From Dendrobium chrysotoxum (taxonomy: Eukaryota; Streptophyta; Magnoliopsida; Asparagales; Orchidaceae): a stretch of DNA of 64,000 nucleotides. Position numbers and translations under genes: made by a program. Under the pieces are notes generated by a model. It saw nothing but the letters and a program-made list of their open reading frames with translations. It did no database searches and was not told the DNA's origin. The DNA lies in contig CM034305.1 in assembly GCA_019925795.1 (NCBI GenBank), forward strand, positions 96,074,433 to 96,138,432, given 5' to 3'. This document shows, one piece after another, positions 1 to 12,200 of the stretch; the first letter of the stretch is position 1, and each line of letters starts with the position of its first letter.

Positions 1-2084
1 GAAATTATATTTTTAAAAAATTCATTAAACTTTTAAGCCATAGGTGTTGGACACGTGTGTCCAATTTATTTTTAATATTTTTTAATTGGACAAGACTTAA
101 GCGTGTCCAATACTTGTCAATGATGTGTTGGATGCATATTGGGTACTGCATACCTCTTTGAGAAGAAGTATCAGTGCATCATAGATTGTATTGCTTGAAT
201 TGGGGAATTGGTTTTGACTTCTTTAAAATTTAAAATAAGCTCAAATATTAATCATCCTTTTGTTTTGGATAAAAATCAGTTCTAAACTTCTTGGTTTTAG
301 ACCCATTTAGCATGAATTAAAGTCCCACCTTGAGGACGTAACTCCCCTTGCTAATTTGTAGCTCTTATGGAGCCTATTGGCCTTGATTTTATGTGGCTAA
401 TAAACATTCATTTTTATTTGGTTAGTTCATTCAATCCCATTTGGGCTAAGTTAAGGGTTTGAGTGCCTCCTGGATAACAATTCCCCTTATTAGCTCGTTT
501 GCCCCTTTAAATGACCGTTAGTTAGAAATAAAAAAAAGTAGTAGTTGACCCTCCAATGATGCATTCAACTCAAATAATGTTGTAGTTAGATCTGTTGGTG
601 TTGTATCTGACCAGTAGGATATAATTGGAACATTTGATGCGTGCAACACAAACTATAGTAGACGCCTTTACGGTAGATGAATCATTTGTGGTAGTTACCA
701 ATCCTGATGCTAAAGTTGGACCCTAGTTTCTTGAGTAGAACTACCATCCATATTACCCAACCATGCGACCAAGAAGGCTTTGTCAATCGAAATTGGAGTT
801 GAGCTAGTACTTGTCCTCTTGGTTGCTGTATGTTATAGCCCTCCATATAGTTTTTATGGCCCATTATGACAACTTGCCATCCTTCTAGAGTGATAGTCAT
901 TGGAAGCACTCATAATGCCTCACGAGCTTCTTTACGGTTGATCCATTAGACCTTAGTTCCCTCTTTTAAAGGATTATTGCACCTCAATATTGGATTATTA
1001 ATAATTTCATTTTGTCCTTGATTGGTTCTATCTCCTCACCATATTACGCAAGTATAGTTATTGTTGCAATTCTTGCTGGGTATTCATTTTTTCTTTATTC
1101 TTTGATTGATCAATTTTCTTTTCCATCATCAAATCCCCTATGACAGCTTAGGTATATAGTGTGTTCTTGGGTACTCATTGGGTTATGTGTCGACTCTTGT
1201 AGTTCTTGTGAACAGTCATATTGTTATTCTCTTGGGTATTCATCCTATCATTTTGGGATTTGGTATGATATGGGGATTTTATCCTCTAGCGGATCTGTTA
1301 ACCTTTTTTTATAAGTATGGTAATCTGAGCAAAGCACTGCTATATTCTTGTTAATCCCTGCGACTGGAAACAAATGCGCTATGATACCAACCCTAATTTA
1401 GGATTAACTCGACACCGCAATACAGTACTATTATGTTATTAAATTTATTTGGAAATGATAATGCAAAATGTTTTGGAGTTGATAAGACTTGTATGTAACC
1501 TTGTTCTTAGAATGGCCATGCAAAGATTTTGGGGTTCCTATGAGATCAAATGCAAGAACCTTGCATGATAAAACAAAGAGAGCAACTCTCTTATCGGGAA
1601 TTAGAAATTTGCTCCTTGTTTCGTAGATTTATCTTTGTTGGCTCGTTGTCTACCTTGGATATTATCAGTATAGTTTTATATCAGGTTTTTTTAGCGCTTG
1701 TTTGTTGTTTTTCTTTGTAATTAACCCAACAAATTTTTGTTTTCAATAGTCGTAGGTGTTATTAAGTTTTTTTTTTTTTTACATCGTATGACTTTTGTGT
1801 GGCGTTGTTTATAGATTATAAATTCTATAAACACCTTTGGATGTCATATTTTTAAGTAAATATTTCTAAATACAATTTCAACAATTTTCTCTTTTTTTTT
1901 TTAATTTCCCACTTTCTTTTTGCCTCTTTCTTCGCTCGTTTGTTGCACTTGAAGAAAAGCAGTGCAATTGTTCTGCCTAATTAGATTACTTGCTACTTTT
2001 ATCAATGAAAATCTTATTGTATCACTTGTTTTCATTGGCTTGTTCAACAGTAATAGTGATGTTGTAATCATTAGGTGTATTGAA
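1..2084. other. Gene-free AT-rich stretch, possible decayed LTR retroelement
   Basis: I see no gene here. On the minus strand, near 1379-1394, there is a sequence close to the tRNA-Met primer-binding site (TGGTATCATAGC, against the usual TGGTATCAGAGC). An open stretch at 909-682 lies downstream of it, as a gag remnant would. The reading frame between them is broken and no LTR pair could be defined, so a decayed LTR retrotransposon on the minus strand is only a weak suggestion. Confidence 0.25.
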
Positions 2085-2672
2085 GGATATCTACTGTCGT
2101 TTTAGATATCTTGGGTCTATTGTTCAGAGTGATGGTGAAATAGATGGGGATATTATTAGTAGAATTCAGGTTGGATGGTTGAAGTGGAGGAATGCATCAG
2201 GCTTGTTGTGTGATAGAAAAGTACCCCTCAAACTTAAGGGAAAATTCTATAAGATGGTGGATAGACCTGCAATGATTTATGGTGCAAAATGTTGACCATT
2301 AAAAGAGAAGCATAATATTAAGTTAAGTGTTGCAGAGATGAGGATGCTTAGGTGGATGAATGGCTTTACTCTTAGATACAGGATACGAAATGAGCATATA
2401 CGTGAAAAGGTTAGAGTATCTCCAGTGGAAGATAAGATTAGAGAAGAGTCCCCTTAGATGGTTTGGTCACATCAAACCACGACCTTCCGATGACCCGGTT
2501 AGAAAAGTAGATGTATTAGATTTGACTTACGTTAATAAAGGTAGTGGTAGACCTAAAAAGATTTGGTTAGACCTTTCTTTATTAGATTTAAATGATAATT
2601 TAATTTTTAACAGGGCACAATGGAGAAAAAAATTTATGTAGCTAACCCTGCATAGTGGGATAAAGGCTTGAT

Positions 2673-2719
<47 letters not shown>

Positions 2720-2720
2720 A
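2085..2720 (+). mobile_element. 5'-truncated LINE, reverse transcriptase C-terminal fragment (copy 1)
   Basis: The conceptual translation at 2107-2290 gives the region after the reverse transcriptase core that is typical of plant LINE-derived sequence: a QSDGEIDGDI block, then RIQVGW, LLCDRKVPLKLKGKFY and RPAMIYG. A stop replaces a tryptophan codon at about 2293, and the frame shifts again before 2360-2641, which holds the RWFGH and RPSDDPVRKVD blocks. The copy ends with GGGATAAAGGCTTGAT and then a (TTG)n tail. Other copies of the same family lie at 41115-41706, 50205-50838 (minus) and 45532-45577 (3' end only). It is inactive. Confidence 0.8.
2674..2719 (+). repeat. (TTG)n microsatellite, LINE tail
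   Basis: About fifteen TTG units follow directly after the LINE 3' end. Sister copies also end in TTG units, so this is probably an expanded LINE tail and not an independent microsatellite. Confidence 0.85.
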
Positions 2721-3981
2721 GGTAGGCTAAAGAATTTGTTGCCTGGCATTTGTATAATGGGTAGTAGGTTGGACCGGCTTGAGGAAGAAGATTTGTGGTA
2801 AATTGCTGATTTAAGAGCTTGAATCTTAGGAAAGAATAAGATTAGTTGTAGCGGAGAAATCTAGATTTCTACAAGGCTTGTCACTCTAGAAATGATAGAA
2901 GTTATTCTTAACGCATCTCTTCTGTTGAAGAATCGTGAGACTCACAAGTAGTCTCACAAGTCAACCAATTTTGATAGGGGTCCTTGAGCGCACAAATTGA
3001 AGATTTTAATCGTTACGTTGATCCTTTGTGGCCCTTCAATTGTAATTCGTATGTTTTCTCTTCTTATTTTAGCTGCTGGTCCCCCTTGGGGATTTTTTTT
3101 ATTTTTTTGTAAATAGCTTTGATTTTTTTATTGCAAGTTTTTTGCAGAAATTTATAAATGCTTCAACATTTTATACTGAATCAAGGAATTAAGTTTGTAG
3201 TTGCGCAATATGTAGGTTCTAACTAATATAGAGTCATTACTTAATTCAATTACTAGTTTACTTGACACTTAAGCCAAAATTCTGTTGTATTCCAGGTTAA
3301 AATTCGAAGAAGCTATTTTGTATTATATATCTTGTTTAGATGTCACAAGATATATAATGGTTGTTTACAACATTTGTGATCGTTGCGTCATAGTTTTTAC
3401 TATATTCTACTTTTTGGTCTCTAATTTCTTAATTCTTTTTAATAGTTCAATGCTAGAGACTATTAGGTTCTTTTTTCCTATTTAAGTAAATCAGTTTACT
3501 TTTGCATTAACACCAAAATTCTTTGTTTGTTAATTTCCCTGACTTATTTCTAGCTCTAGTTTATTGGCTGATTTCAAGATTCTATACATGTTTCCATTTA
3601 TAGTTTATACTGAAGGAAATTTGCAAGAAATCTTAGTTTATCTATTCTGCTAAAACTTAGAAATTATCTTGTATTAGAATTTTCTTCAAGTTTTGGTTTC
3701 TATTAATTGATTTCCAACAAACCTTAATGAGGGTAGCACTTCCTCAATATGACGTTGAATGTATCACTAAAACAGACTTTTTTATGCATTTGAACTTTCC
3801 TATTGGTTTTTTGGCCCCTAAATTCTGTCAAGTTTCATTGAAACAACCTCTATAAATGTGAGAGTTGTTTCATGGATCAGCAAGAGAGTACTTTAGTTGT
3901 CCCAATAAAATAAAAAAAAACTTATCATAATTTAACCAGGGTTCACTGTGGCGGACGAAGTAGAATGAAAAAAAGAGGAAT
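2721..3981. other. Gene-free stretch
   Basis: No coding region, RNA gene or structured repeat could be supported. The sequence is AT-rich, with several T-runs and short chance open frames only. Confidence 0.5.
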
Positions 3982-4132
3982 TCTTATTGGAATTGGAATT
4001 ATGATCTCATTCAAAGAGAAAGATAGCAATGTTTGATGTTTCTTTTTTAGTTCTATTTTGATGATCCAATCCATCGGGATCATGATTGGGAATTGTTTGG
4101 AAGCATGCACTATGCTACATTCCATTACATTT
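3982..4132 (+). repeat. Dispersed direct repeat, copy A
   Basis: About 150 bp that recur in direct orientation at 7626-7786. Shared blocks include ATGATCTCATTCAAAGAGAA-type sequence, a central TTTTTAGTT, GGGAATTGTTT, and CTATGCTACATTCCAT at the right end. The copies are clearly diverged. They flank a 3.5 kb AT-rich interval, so they may be the ends of an old element or two insertions of one repeat. Confidence 0.6.
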
Positions 4133-7100
4133 AACTTGTAAGGTCTTGACTAGAAGAATAAGCAGTTGAGGTTTTCTTTTTTATTTTATTTTAATTTTCT
4201 CTAATGCCAAGAACGTTATATTATTTAACGTATGATTTACTCTTGCACTATAGGTAGGTATAATCATAGTTTTCATTAAAAGGTATACATATCTAAGAAC
4301 AAATTTTCAATATTGGAGTGTATCAAAAATTTTAGATCACCCGAGTCATTCAGTAATAGTTTGCAAAAAAATCAATCGAAAGAGAATATTATGATTAGTC
4401 ATTCAGTAATAGTTGGCAACAATTCAATCGAAAGAGAATATTATGATTGGTAAAACAAGGAACAAACTAAGACAGCAAAAATTAGTTCAGCGAGTATGGA
4501 CCAACAGAAATATCATCATCATCGTTAGCTTAATCCCAACTATTTGAGGTTGGCGTTTTATTGTATTATTTGGGGTTTGCTTTTTAAATCCTCATTTTTT
4601 TCATTTACTCTCAAGTGACAGACATTGTGAATCTATCGGGAGTTTATCCTTTCATGCCATGATGTGCTCGGGCCATGTCCAATTCAATATGCAATAGGAA
4701 TTCCCAAAGATGAACATGGGCTCTCACTTGCTACCATGAAAAGTCAAATCAAAAGTGTTAAATTGAAGGAGCATATCCGCACATAGATTTCCTATCCTTC
4801 AATTCTGACATTCCGTTGCCCTTTGCATTCTAGTTTATGTTATGGTTTTTAATTGTGCACTTGAATAAAGTGCACGTACGTGAATAAAATTGTAAAAATA
4901 AAAATAAATCTTATAAAAATATAAATTTTTTTATTTATATGAATTAAAAAATTATCAATAGAAATAATTATAATTATACTCATTCACATCAATATAGATT
5001 CTATTGGATTGAATTTAATAGAATTATAATAATAAAATATTACAGTATGTTGACAAATGGAATAATATATATAATATTATAATTATTCAATGGATTGAGC
5101 TTCCAATTAACTTTTGGTTCTTTAGCATAATAGTTTTGGAGAAAATAATCTGATTGACAATTTAAAAAATTAATTTGAATCGAGTCAACGTGTCATTGGC
5201 TGAAGGAGAATTTATCAATCAACATGACAAAATAATTTCGTTAAAAAATAGATATTTAATAAAATGTGAATCAAATTGAAGTTTTTTCTAGCCTGTTGAG
5301 GATGAAGTTTCATAAATTAATGAATAGCTATAATGTATTTCTTAACCACAATAAAAGGATTAAGATCTCTATATTTGATAATTTATACAAGAGCAAAATA
5401 TATTCTTAAAAATTAAATATCTCGATGATTATCCTTATTTATTACATTTTGATTGAAAGTTAAATCAATTTTTATATAACGAAGAAATATAACCAAGCAA
5501 CTAAAATATATTAAACACTTTAGAACAATGTTTATAAGTTGGCACTTATCATGTGTTTTGTTGAAATTATCGTAATTTGATCATAAGAATAGATTAATAA
5601 TTGAAGCTTGGAAGCATAAATTTATTTCACAATCCTATCACACAAATTTAGGCATAACAAATTTATAAGAACATAACATATAATAAGTAAATTAATTAAA
5701 ATTATCATAATATGTTTTCCTTCTAATCTTAATCTTCAACCATCTCGCCCTCAATTTTTCAACAGGTAATTTATGAGTCAAAATAGTTACTTATTATATT
5801 GCCAATAAAAAAAATTAATATAACCTAATTTTCTTCAATTAAAAAGATATCTACTTTATTTGCTACAATAATAAATAGATTAACAATTGCATCAAATTAG
5901 ATGTAAAAAAAACATGTAAATTGTTTGCAACCGCAACTCATATTACAAAGCAGTTAAAAACCTACAAGAAAAAAATAATTTATTCTATATTATCTCTTAT
6001 GAGATAAGTATTCATTAATTTTTATAATCATATTATTAATTCATAAATAATTAAGAGCTATGTTATTGTATTAGCCAAATAATAAATATTTATAATTAAA
6101 TAATTAATAACAATAATTTTGAGATTTGAGTGATAATTCTATCTCATTTATTTATTTTATATCAAGAAGCATATCCAAAAGTTAGGTTTAAGAATAATTT
6201 TAATTTTTTTTAATATTTAGGTATTGTATAAATAAATATCCAAATTTAGATGTGAGATATGTAAAAATTTTGACAAGTTAAGAACTTTTTGTTGGCGTTG
6301 TCACCGATTGACTTTCTAGCATGAACGATTCCTCTTTCTACGGTCATCCACTAAAGAGAAAATATTGAAAAATAGAGAAGAAGACATCAATAATCTCACA
6401 TATGGTTGAGGTGTAAATTCAAAGCTTTATTATTATTATTATTATTATTATATTATTTTTTTACTTTAGTTTTTCGAATGGCTATAGAACAGACTTGAAC
6501 ATCTCCAAACTTGATTGTGCCCTTATGGCCGTCAAAAATATCATTGTTGATGTCTCCCTGAATTTTAGTAGACATTAGAAAAAGAGCATTAGCTTCCTTT
6601 TGAGAAAGGAGAAACCTCAATGAAACAAAAATTAGTGTTTGTTCAATATTCTTAATGGGAGAAATGTGTATTACCTCTAGCCCATAAGTCATAGTTTCGA
6701 TTCCTATGTGAAGATCAAAAACAGAGAAAAAAATTTTTTTTTGAGAGTTATTAGAAACTTTCTCCAAATGAAATCAGTAGAAGAAGAAATGAAATATTTT
6801 TTTACTGAAATCGGGATTACTTGCTAACCTCTGTAAGGGTGAAAAAAGAAATGAGCAGGAGGAGCAATTGCTAACAATTTCAGAGAGAAATCATATCAGA
6901 AAACTAAAAAAACTGATAAAAAAGAATAGGAGAAAGAGCAGAAACATGCCAGTTGCATAATCCGGCATTAGGAAAGAATCTAAACTTTTATGCTAAATAA
7001 TAATCCAGCATTATGAAAGGACTGAAGTGACAACGATAATGCTGTATGGAGAGTCTATGGGAAGAGATATGAGACGGTGGAGTGAGGGCTAGATAATTGC

Positions 7101-7625
7101 AACGTGAAGGCCGACGGAGAACAACTGTCGGAAGCGAGCTGTTGGGTTCATCTCTTATGAGGGACTTTGTAAGGGAGAGGGAGGAGTTTACGATAATTTT
7201 GAGTGCTCGAATTATATCAATACGAGAGAATATGAAGAGTGCACATAAGAATCCCAAGGGTTGCGATGGAATGCATGGCCAAGAATTTGTTTTTTTATTT
7301 TTACGGTTGATATTTAGTTAGGAAGAATAGAAAATATGAATAGCGGAATATAAATGAGTATTTAATCAATATGAAGGAATACTAAGAATTATTAGAGAAT
7401 TTAAATGATTTCTTTATTTATTTAGGAAATACAAAGAGCAGAATATAAAGGAATATTCAATTAAAGGAAGACTAAGAAGTACTAAAGAATTTAAATGATT
7501 TCTTCATTTACTTGCTTAAATGAAAATTTTGCTCATATAAAAAATAATAATATATTAATTATTTTTAAAATTATCAATTAATCATTATAAGAAAATAAAA
7601 TCAAAAGCTAGGATTCTATCTGAAT
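4133..7625. other. AT-rich gene-free stretch
   Basis: No gene seen. At 4515-4556 there is a short ATCATCATC plus CCCAACTATTTGAGGTTGGC segment that resembles the 3' end of plant SINE/LINE copies. A short (ATT)n run lies near 6427-6450. The rest is very AT-rich with only short chance open frames. Confidence 0.45.
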
Positions 7626-7786
7626 AATAATGAAATTGGAATTGGGATTGTGATCTCATTCAAAGAGAAAAATAGCAAATGTCTAAAATTTCCTTTTTAG
7701 TTATATACTGATGATCGTACCCACAGGTAACATGATCGGGAATTGTTTCGCAGGCATGCCCTATGCTACATTCCATCATGATACAA
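7626..7786 (+). repeat. Dispersed direct repeat, copy B
   Basis: Diverged direct copy of 3982-4132. It ends about 100 bp upstream of the splice acceptor of the NC-domain gene, so it lies in that gene's intron or upstream flank. Confidence 0.6.
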
Positions 7787-7892
7787 AGGCTTCCAATAAA
7801 AGCATTTTTTCTAGTGAACTGTCATCTAACTGCTGAGCTCTACTTGTGAATGTGATATTTGTCACCTTTACTTTTATTTCCCCCTCCTTCAG

Positions 7893-8557
7893 GAATTTAT
7901 ATCGGAGATGACACGGTCATCCATTTCACAAGAGCAGCAGGCCAAGAGGTTGGCACTGGAACTTTCCTGGACAAACTTTTCCTTAGCTCCTCACCTGTAC
8001 CAACCGGAGCTATATGTGAGAGATGTGGTGATCAGAGCCATCTTCATGGAGTAATCAAATCATGCATTGATTGCTTCCTTGCAGGCGGGAAGCTCTACAT
8101 CTTTGAGTATGGTGTTTCACCAGCTTTCTTCATCGCCAAAGCTCGAGGAGGAACATGTACTTTAGCTGCTTCAGACCCAGCAGAGGATGCCTTGCACCGA
8201 GCCAAGTCTCTTCTCGACCAAGGATTTGGCGTCTACAGCCTCTTTAAGAATAACTGTGAGGATTTTGCCATCTATTGCAAAACTGGTCTCCTTATTCAGA
8301 CTCATTACAGCATTGGCCGAAGTGGCCAAATGGCATCATGGACTGCAGCTGCCTCTACAGTCATGTCTTCGCCTCTTCGCTTCTTGACAACCAGTGGGAC
8401 TGGATTGGTGTTTGTGGCAGGAGCTATGTACTCAGTCAGTCGCTTTGTTGCTGATATAGGTGTTCGGCGTGATGTCATCAAGATTCCGGTGGAGAGGCTA
8501 ATTATAGAGGCTGGTGCTGAAGAACCTCAAATAGTATCAGGATTGCTGACAACTTGA
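7893..8557 (+). CDS. LRAT/NC-domain protein, last exon (5' exon not found)
   Basis: This exon encodes about 220 residues of a plant NC domain (LRAT-like, NlpC/P60 superfamily) protein. It opens with GIYIGDD followed by VIHFTR, and carries the hallmark NNCEDFAIYC with the predicted nucleophile Cys codon at 8255-8257. The C-terminal part has two hydrophobic stretches (TSGTGLVFVAGAMYSVS region). The exon starts after a pyrimidine tract and AG at 7891-7892; plant homologues have a short first exon carrying the start codon, the GDHIY block and the first catalytic histidine just before GIY. I could not find that exon in 1-7860, so it is upstream of the window or lost. The reading frame is open to TGA at 8555-8557. 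The biochemical function of the plant members is not settled; acyltransferase or thiol-hydrolase activity is inferred from the fold. Confidence 0.85.
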
Positions 8558-9211
8558 TCCAAGTGGAATTTTATCAGTATGTTACCTGTTCGAAAAAAAT
8601 ATTTGCAAGAACATGTACTTTGATTCTGCTGCTACTTGTTTGTTTGAAACAATTTGCATGTCTGGTTTCTGCTATTTCAGTAGTTGTATTTAAATTTGTC
8701 TCGCCGGGTTGGAACATGTACTAACCTCTGGCAATGTTGTTTAAACATGGATTGAACTGCTTAATATTGATCAATTTTTTATAGAGTTGAATCCCAAAAT
8801 TATCAATTTTATTTTGAGATAATTGTAGTATTTATTGATTTTTGTTGTATTATATATATTTCAAAATAAATTTAATGATTTTAGGAGCTGAATGCTGACA
8901 TAATTTGTTCGCATGATAGATGGCCTTGATCTTGCAGGGACTTTTATAATAACAACAATAATAATACCCAGGTCCAATTATGTGAGTCTCAAGAGCTAAG
9001 TTTGAGTTGCCTCTTCTTTACCGCTTATTCTGAAATCAATTAAACAATCAGAGATGGCAAAAAAAGCCACAAGCTTAAACATGGCAGTTCAGAGCTGTAA
9101 TCAATATAACTAACAATGACTGAAGAAGAAAATCACGAATTTGGAAGAGAAATTGTTCAGTTACAGTTACAGTCAAGAAAACAATAATCCATTTGATTGA
9201 ATGCAGATATC
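8558..9211. other. Convergent intergenic/3' UTR stretch
   Basis: This region separates the 3' end of the NC-domain gene (plus) from the 3' end of the plastid L3 gene (minus). It should hold both 3' UTRs. I see no further gene. A short (AAT/AAC)n run is at about 8950-8967. Confidence 0.5.
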
Positions 9212-12200
9212 CTAACTCTTAGGAATGTTTTTTCCAACAATCTTAGCAGGTGTTATACGAAGAAGATTCCCAGGCTTTCCAGGGAGAGCTCCCTTTATCA
9301 TGACAACTCGTAGTTCATTGTCTATCTTGACAATCTTCAGCTTTCTGATCTTTCTTTTAGTTCCTCCCATCCTGCCAGGCATCTTTTTTCCCTTGTAAAC
9401 TCGACCAGGTGTTGTTCCAGCACCAATGGAACCCAAAGCTCTATGACTTTTAGAGCCATGAGTCATTGGGCCACGGCGAAAATTGTGCCTTTTGATACCG
9501 CCTGCACATATTAGGCATACAATTAGAACAGTTACTAATTCATTTCAGTAAAATTGTTGATGAGATTCTTCATGGTATTTTTTTTACAAGATGTTTTTAA
9601 GTTCATTGGTCTGGAAATCTATAGGAAGCTAATTTTAATTTTTGTACTTGAAGATATCTGGCAGTCTTCACACCCTCCTTCACAAGAGTTAACATTCATT
9701 CATATTTTTATGTAAACCTGTTTTTCTCATCATGAATCCACAAATCTTAATTGAAAGGAGTCAATTCATCTACTTAACCACCACCTGGCCCTCATAGAGA
9801 AGGGAAGGCTGGGTATAGGCTTTAGGCATCACCTGATATTTATAATTCTCTTTTTAATAAGAAAATTTTTATGAATTTGAAGTATAAAAAATTCTGTTGT
9901 ATTACACGAAATTCCTCTCCAAACCATACCTAATATACCATTTTTATACTATTGATAAAAAATATCAAACCATCTTTCTTGGGTGCACACCAACATCGTT
10001 GGAAGAGTTCTCTCACTCTTTTGCCAATTCTCCAACCCTCTTACGACATTACTCTCTTTCTAGATGCTTTTTCTCATTCCATATAAAAATTATCTGAGAA
10101 AAGGAGAAAGCCGAGATATACGTACAAGAGGAAAGGGGTTACAAGGTGTAACAGTCAAACTCTTAACTATCGAGATATTGTCTGCTTTGGTCTAAGGGCC
10201 TCACGGTTTTGTTCTATTTGTATAACTTCTCAGGAGGTCACCCATCCCAAAATTTCTCCAAGATAAGCACGCTTAACTGCAGAGTTTCTTAATGAAATTC
10301 CAACCATTGCACCAAAAGACGTCTCGATGTTTAAGAGTTCAGCTTCTTTTACTTAAAGGGTTTCTTCACAATTTTCTTTACTTAAATAACTAACGTCATC
10401 GTCAGCATATTTATCCCAGAATCATTCACCAGACAGATAGGATTTTAGAGGTGGTCCCTACAAATTCAAGTGGTGACTCCCATCACGTAGCACTTTGTCA
10501 CATACAGGGTTCAACAGGTGGCTCTCATGGAGTAGCACTTTATGTTGTTCCCATCTTCCAGCTGGTGTATTGCTCGGATACCATTTTGTAACAGTCAAGC
10601 TCTTAACTATTGAGCTATTGTCCGATTTGGCCTAAGAGCCTCACGGTTTTATCCTATTGATGTAAATTCCCAAGAGGCCACCCATCTCAGGATTTCTCCA
10701 AGATGAGCACGTTTAACTACGCAATTTCTTAATGAAATTTCAACCATCACACCAAAATACGTCTCGATGTTTAAGAGTTTAACTTCTTTTACTTAAGGGA
10801 TTTTACACAAGAGATACTATTGGCTAAGACTTAAGTGAAACCCTATCAATTGAGGGTGAAAACTAAAAGAGAGACCGAAGTGAAGACCAAAGACCTATTT
10901 AGCACAACAAACCAAAATCTTTTCAAGACTCAAGTTTCCTTGGTGGTTCCATAGTAGTATCTCTCTTTGCGAACCTCAAGTAGTATCGGATCACGTGATA
11001 TAAAAGTCTATAATTTATTAATCATTGGTGCATGGTGTTGGCAAAGAAAGGCTACAAACAAATCAGTTAAAGATTTTATCAAGCTTGAACCCTCTACATG
11101 AAGAAGGATAACTATCATGTCGAACCAAGTAGAAACATCAAGGGACTTGGCCGCCTAGATCTTTTGCAATGACAAATGGTCATGTTGATGGAGATGTTCG
11201 ATAAAAAATCATTAACAACAAATGAGGAATCAATCAACCTGGATGGTCCCCACGAGTGAAGAAAATAACTCAACAAAGGTGAGAGACTAGAAATAATTTT
11301 GGAGAGCAAGAATAAGGTTTATATGAAGAGGCCTCGTCTTACACCATCGCTTTGAAAAATAAGACCAAAAACTATTAAGATTGAAGCTAGAATTGATATC
11401 CAAACATATGACAGTTTCATTGATTGATAAAAGTTAGACACCTAGTCATAAACAAATTTTAGCTCATACACGTGTTGCATCAGGTGCGCCAAGTAGTGAA
11501 GAATGGAAGTCAAACTCCTTGCTCAAGCAGTGAATGCCTCTTTCATCGTTGAATACTTTTCAAGCTATTAAACTCTTTCCACTTGTTCCAAGGCAAAGTA
11601 CTTCTCTTCTTGATGCTGAGCAACTACGGAAAATCAAACTTCCTCTTAGGCCACTCCATTATGGTTCACTCAGGTGTTCATCTCGGCTCAATGAGAAGTT
11701 CTTTCAAATGTACTATTCCTAAGGCTTGCACTATGCTCCTCACAAGACATTACACTTCTTTTTACTAGCAAAACATTGGCAACTCTGCCCCCTTTGGAAG
11801 AATTGTAAACCCTATACATGGTCTCCAACCAATTGCATGTCTATCACATTAACTTCTATTGTCGCCACCCCTAACATTTTTCCTCCCCACAACAAGCAAC
11901 AACCATGCAAATTCCTCTGGACCTATAAAGGCCCTTTGTACAAACATGAGGATAGGAAGATAGAGATAGACAGAGAAAGGCTAGCTAAGAGGGGGAGAGA
12001 AGTTGGGATACAGAGATAATATCTCTTTAATGCTAGTAAAGTTGCCTTCCAAATAAAAAAAAATATTAGGATCTCTTCTTCTCAATAGCAACCACCGCAG
12101 TTCTACTTAAAGAGATCCCAAGCTCCAAAGAGCATAATACTTTTAGCATCCACTTTGGAAGACTTTTGAATTACTCGAACTCAAAAGGCTTCCTTTTTTT

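Noticed and set aside
10223..10279. 5S rRNA gene
   Set aside because: Only the 3' half matches, it is diverged and it lies in an LTR repeated twice, as in Cassandra elements.
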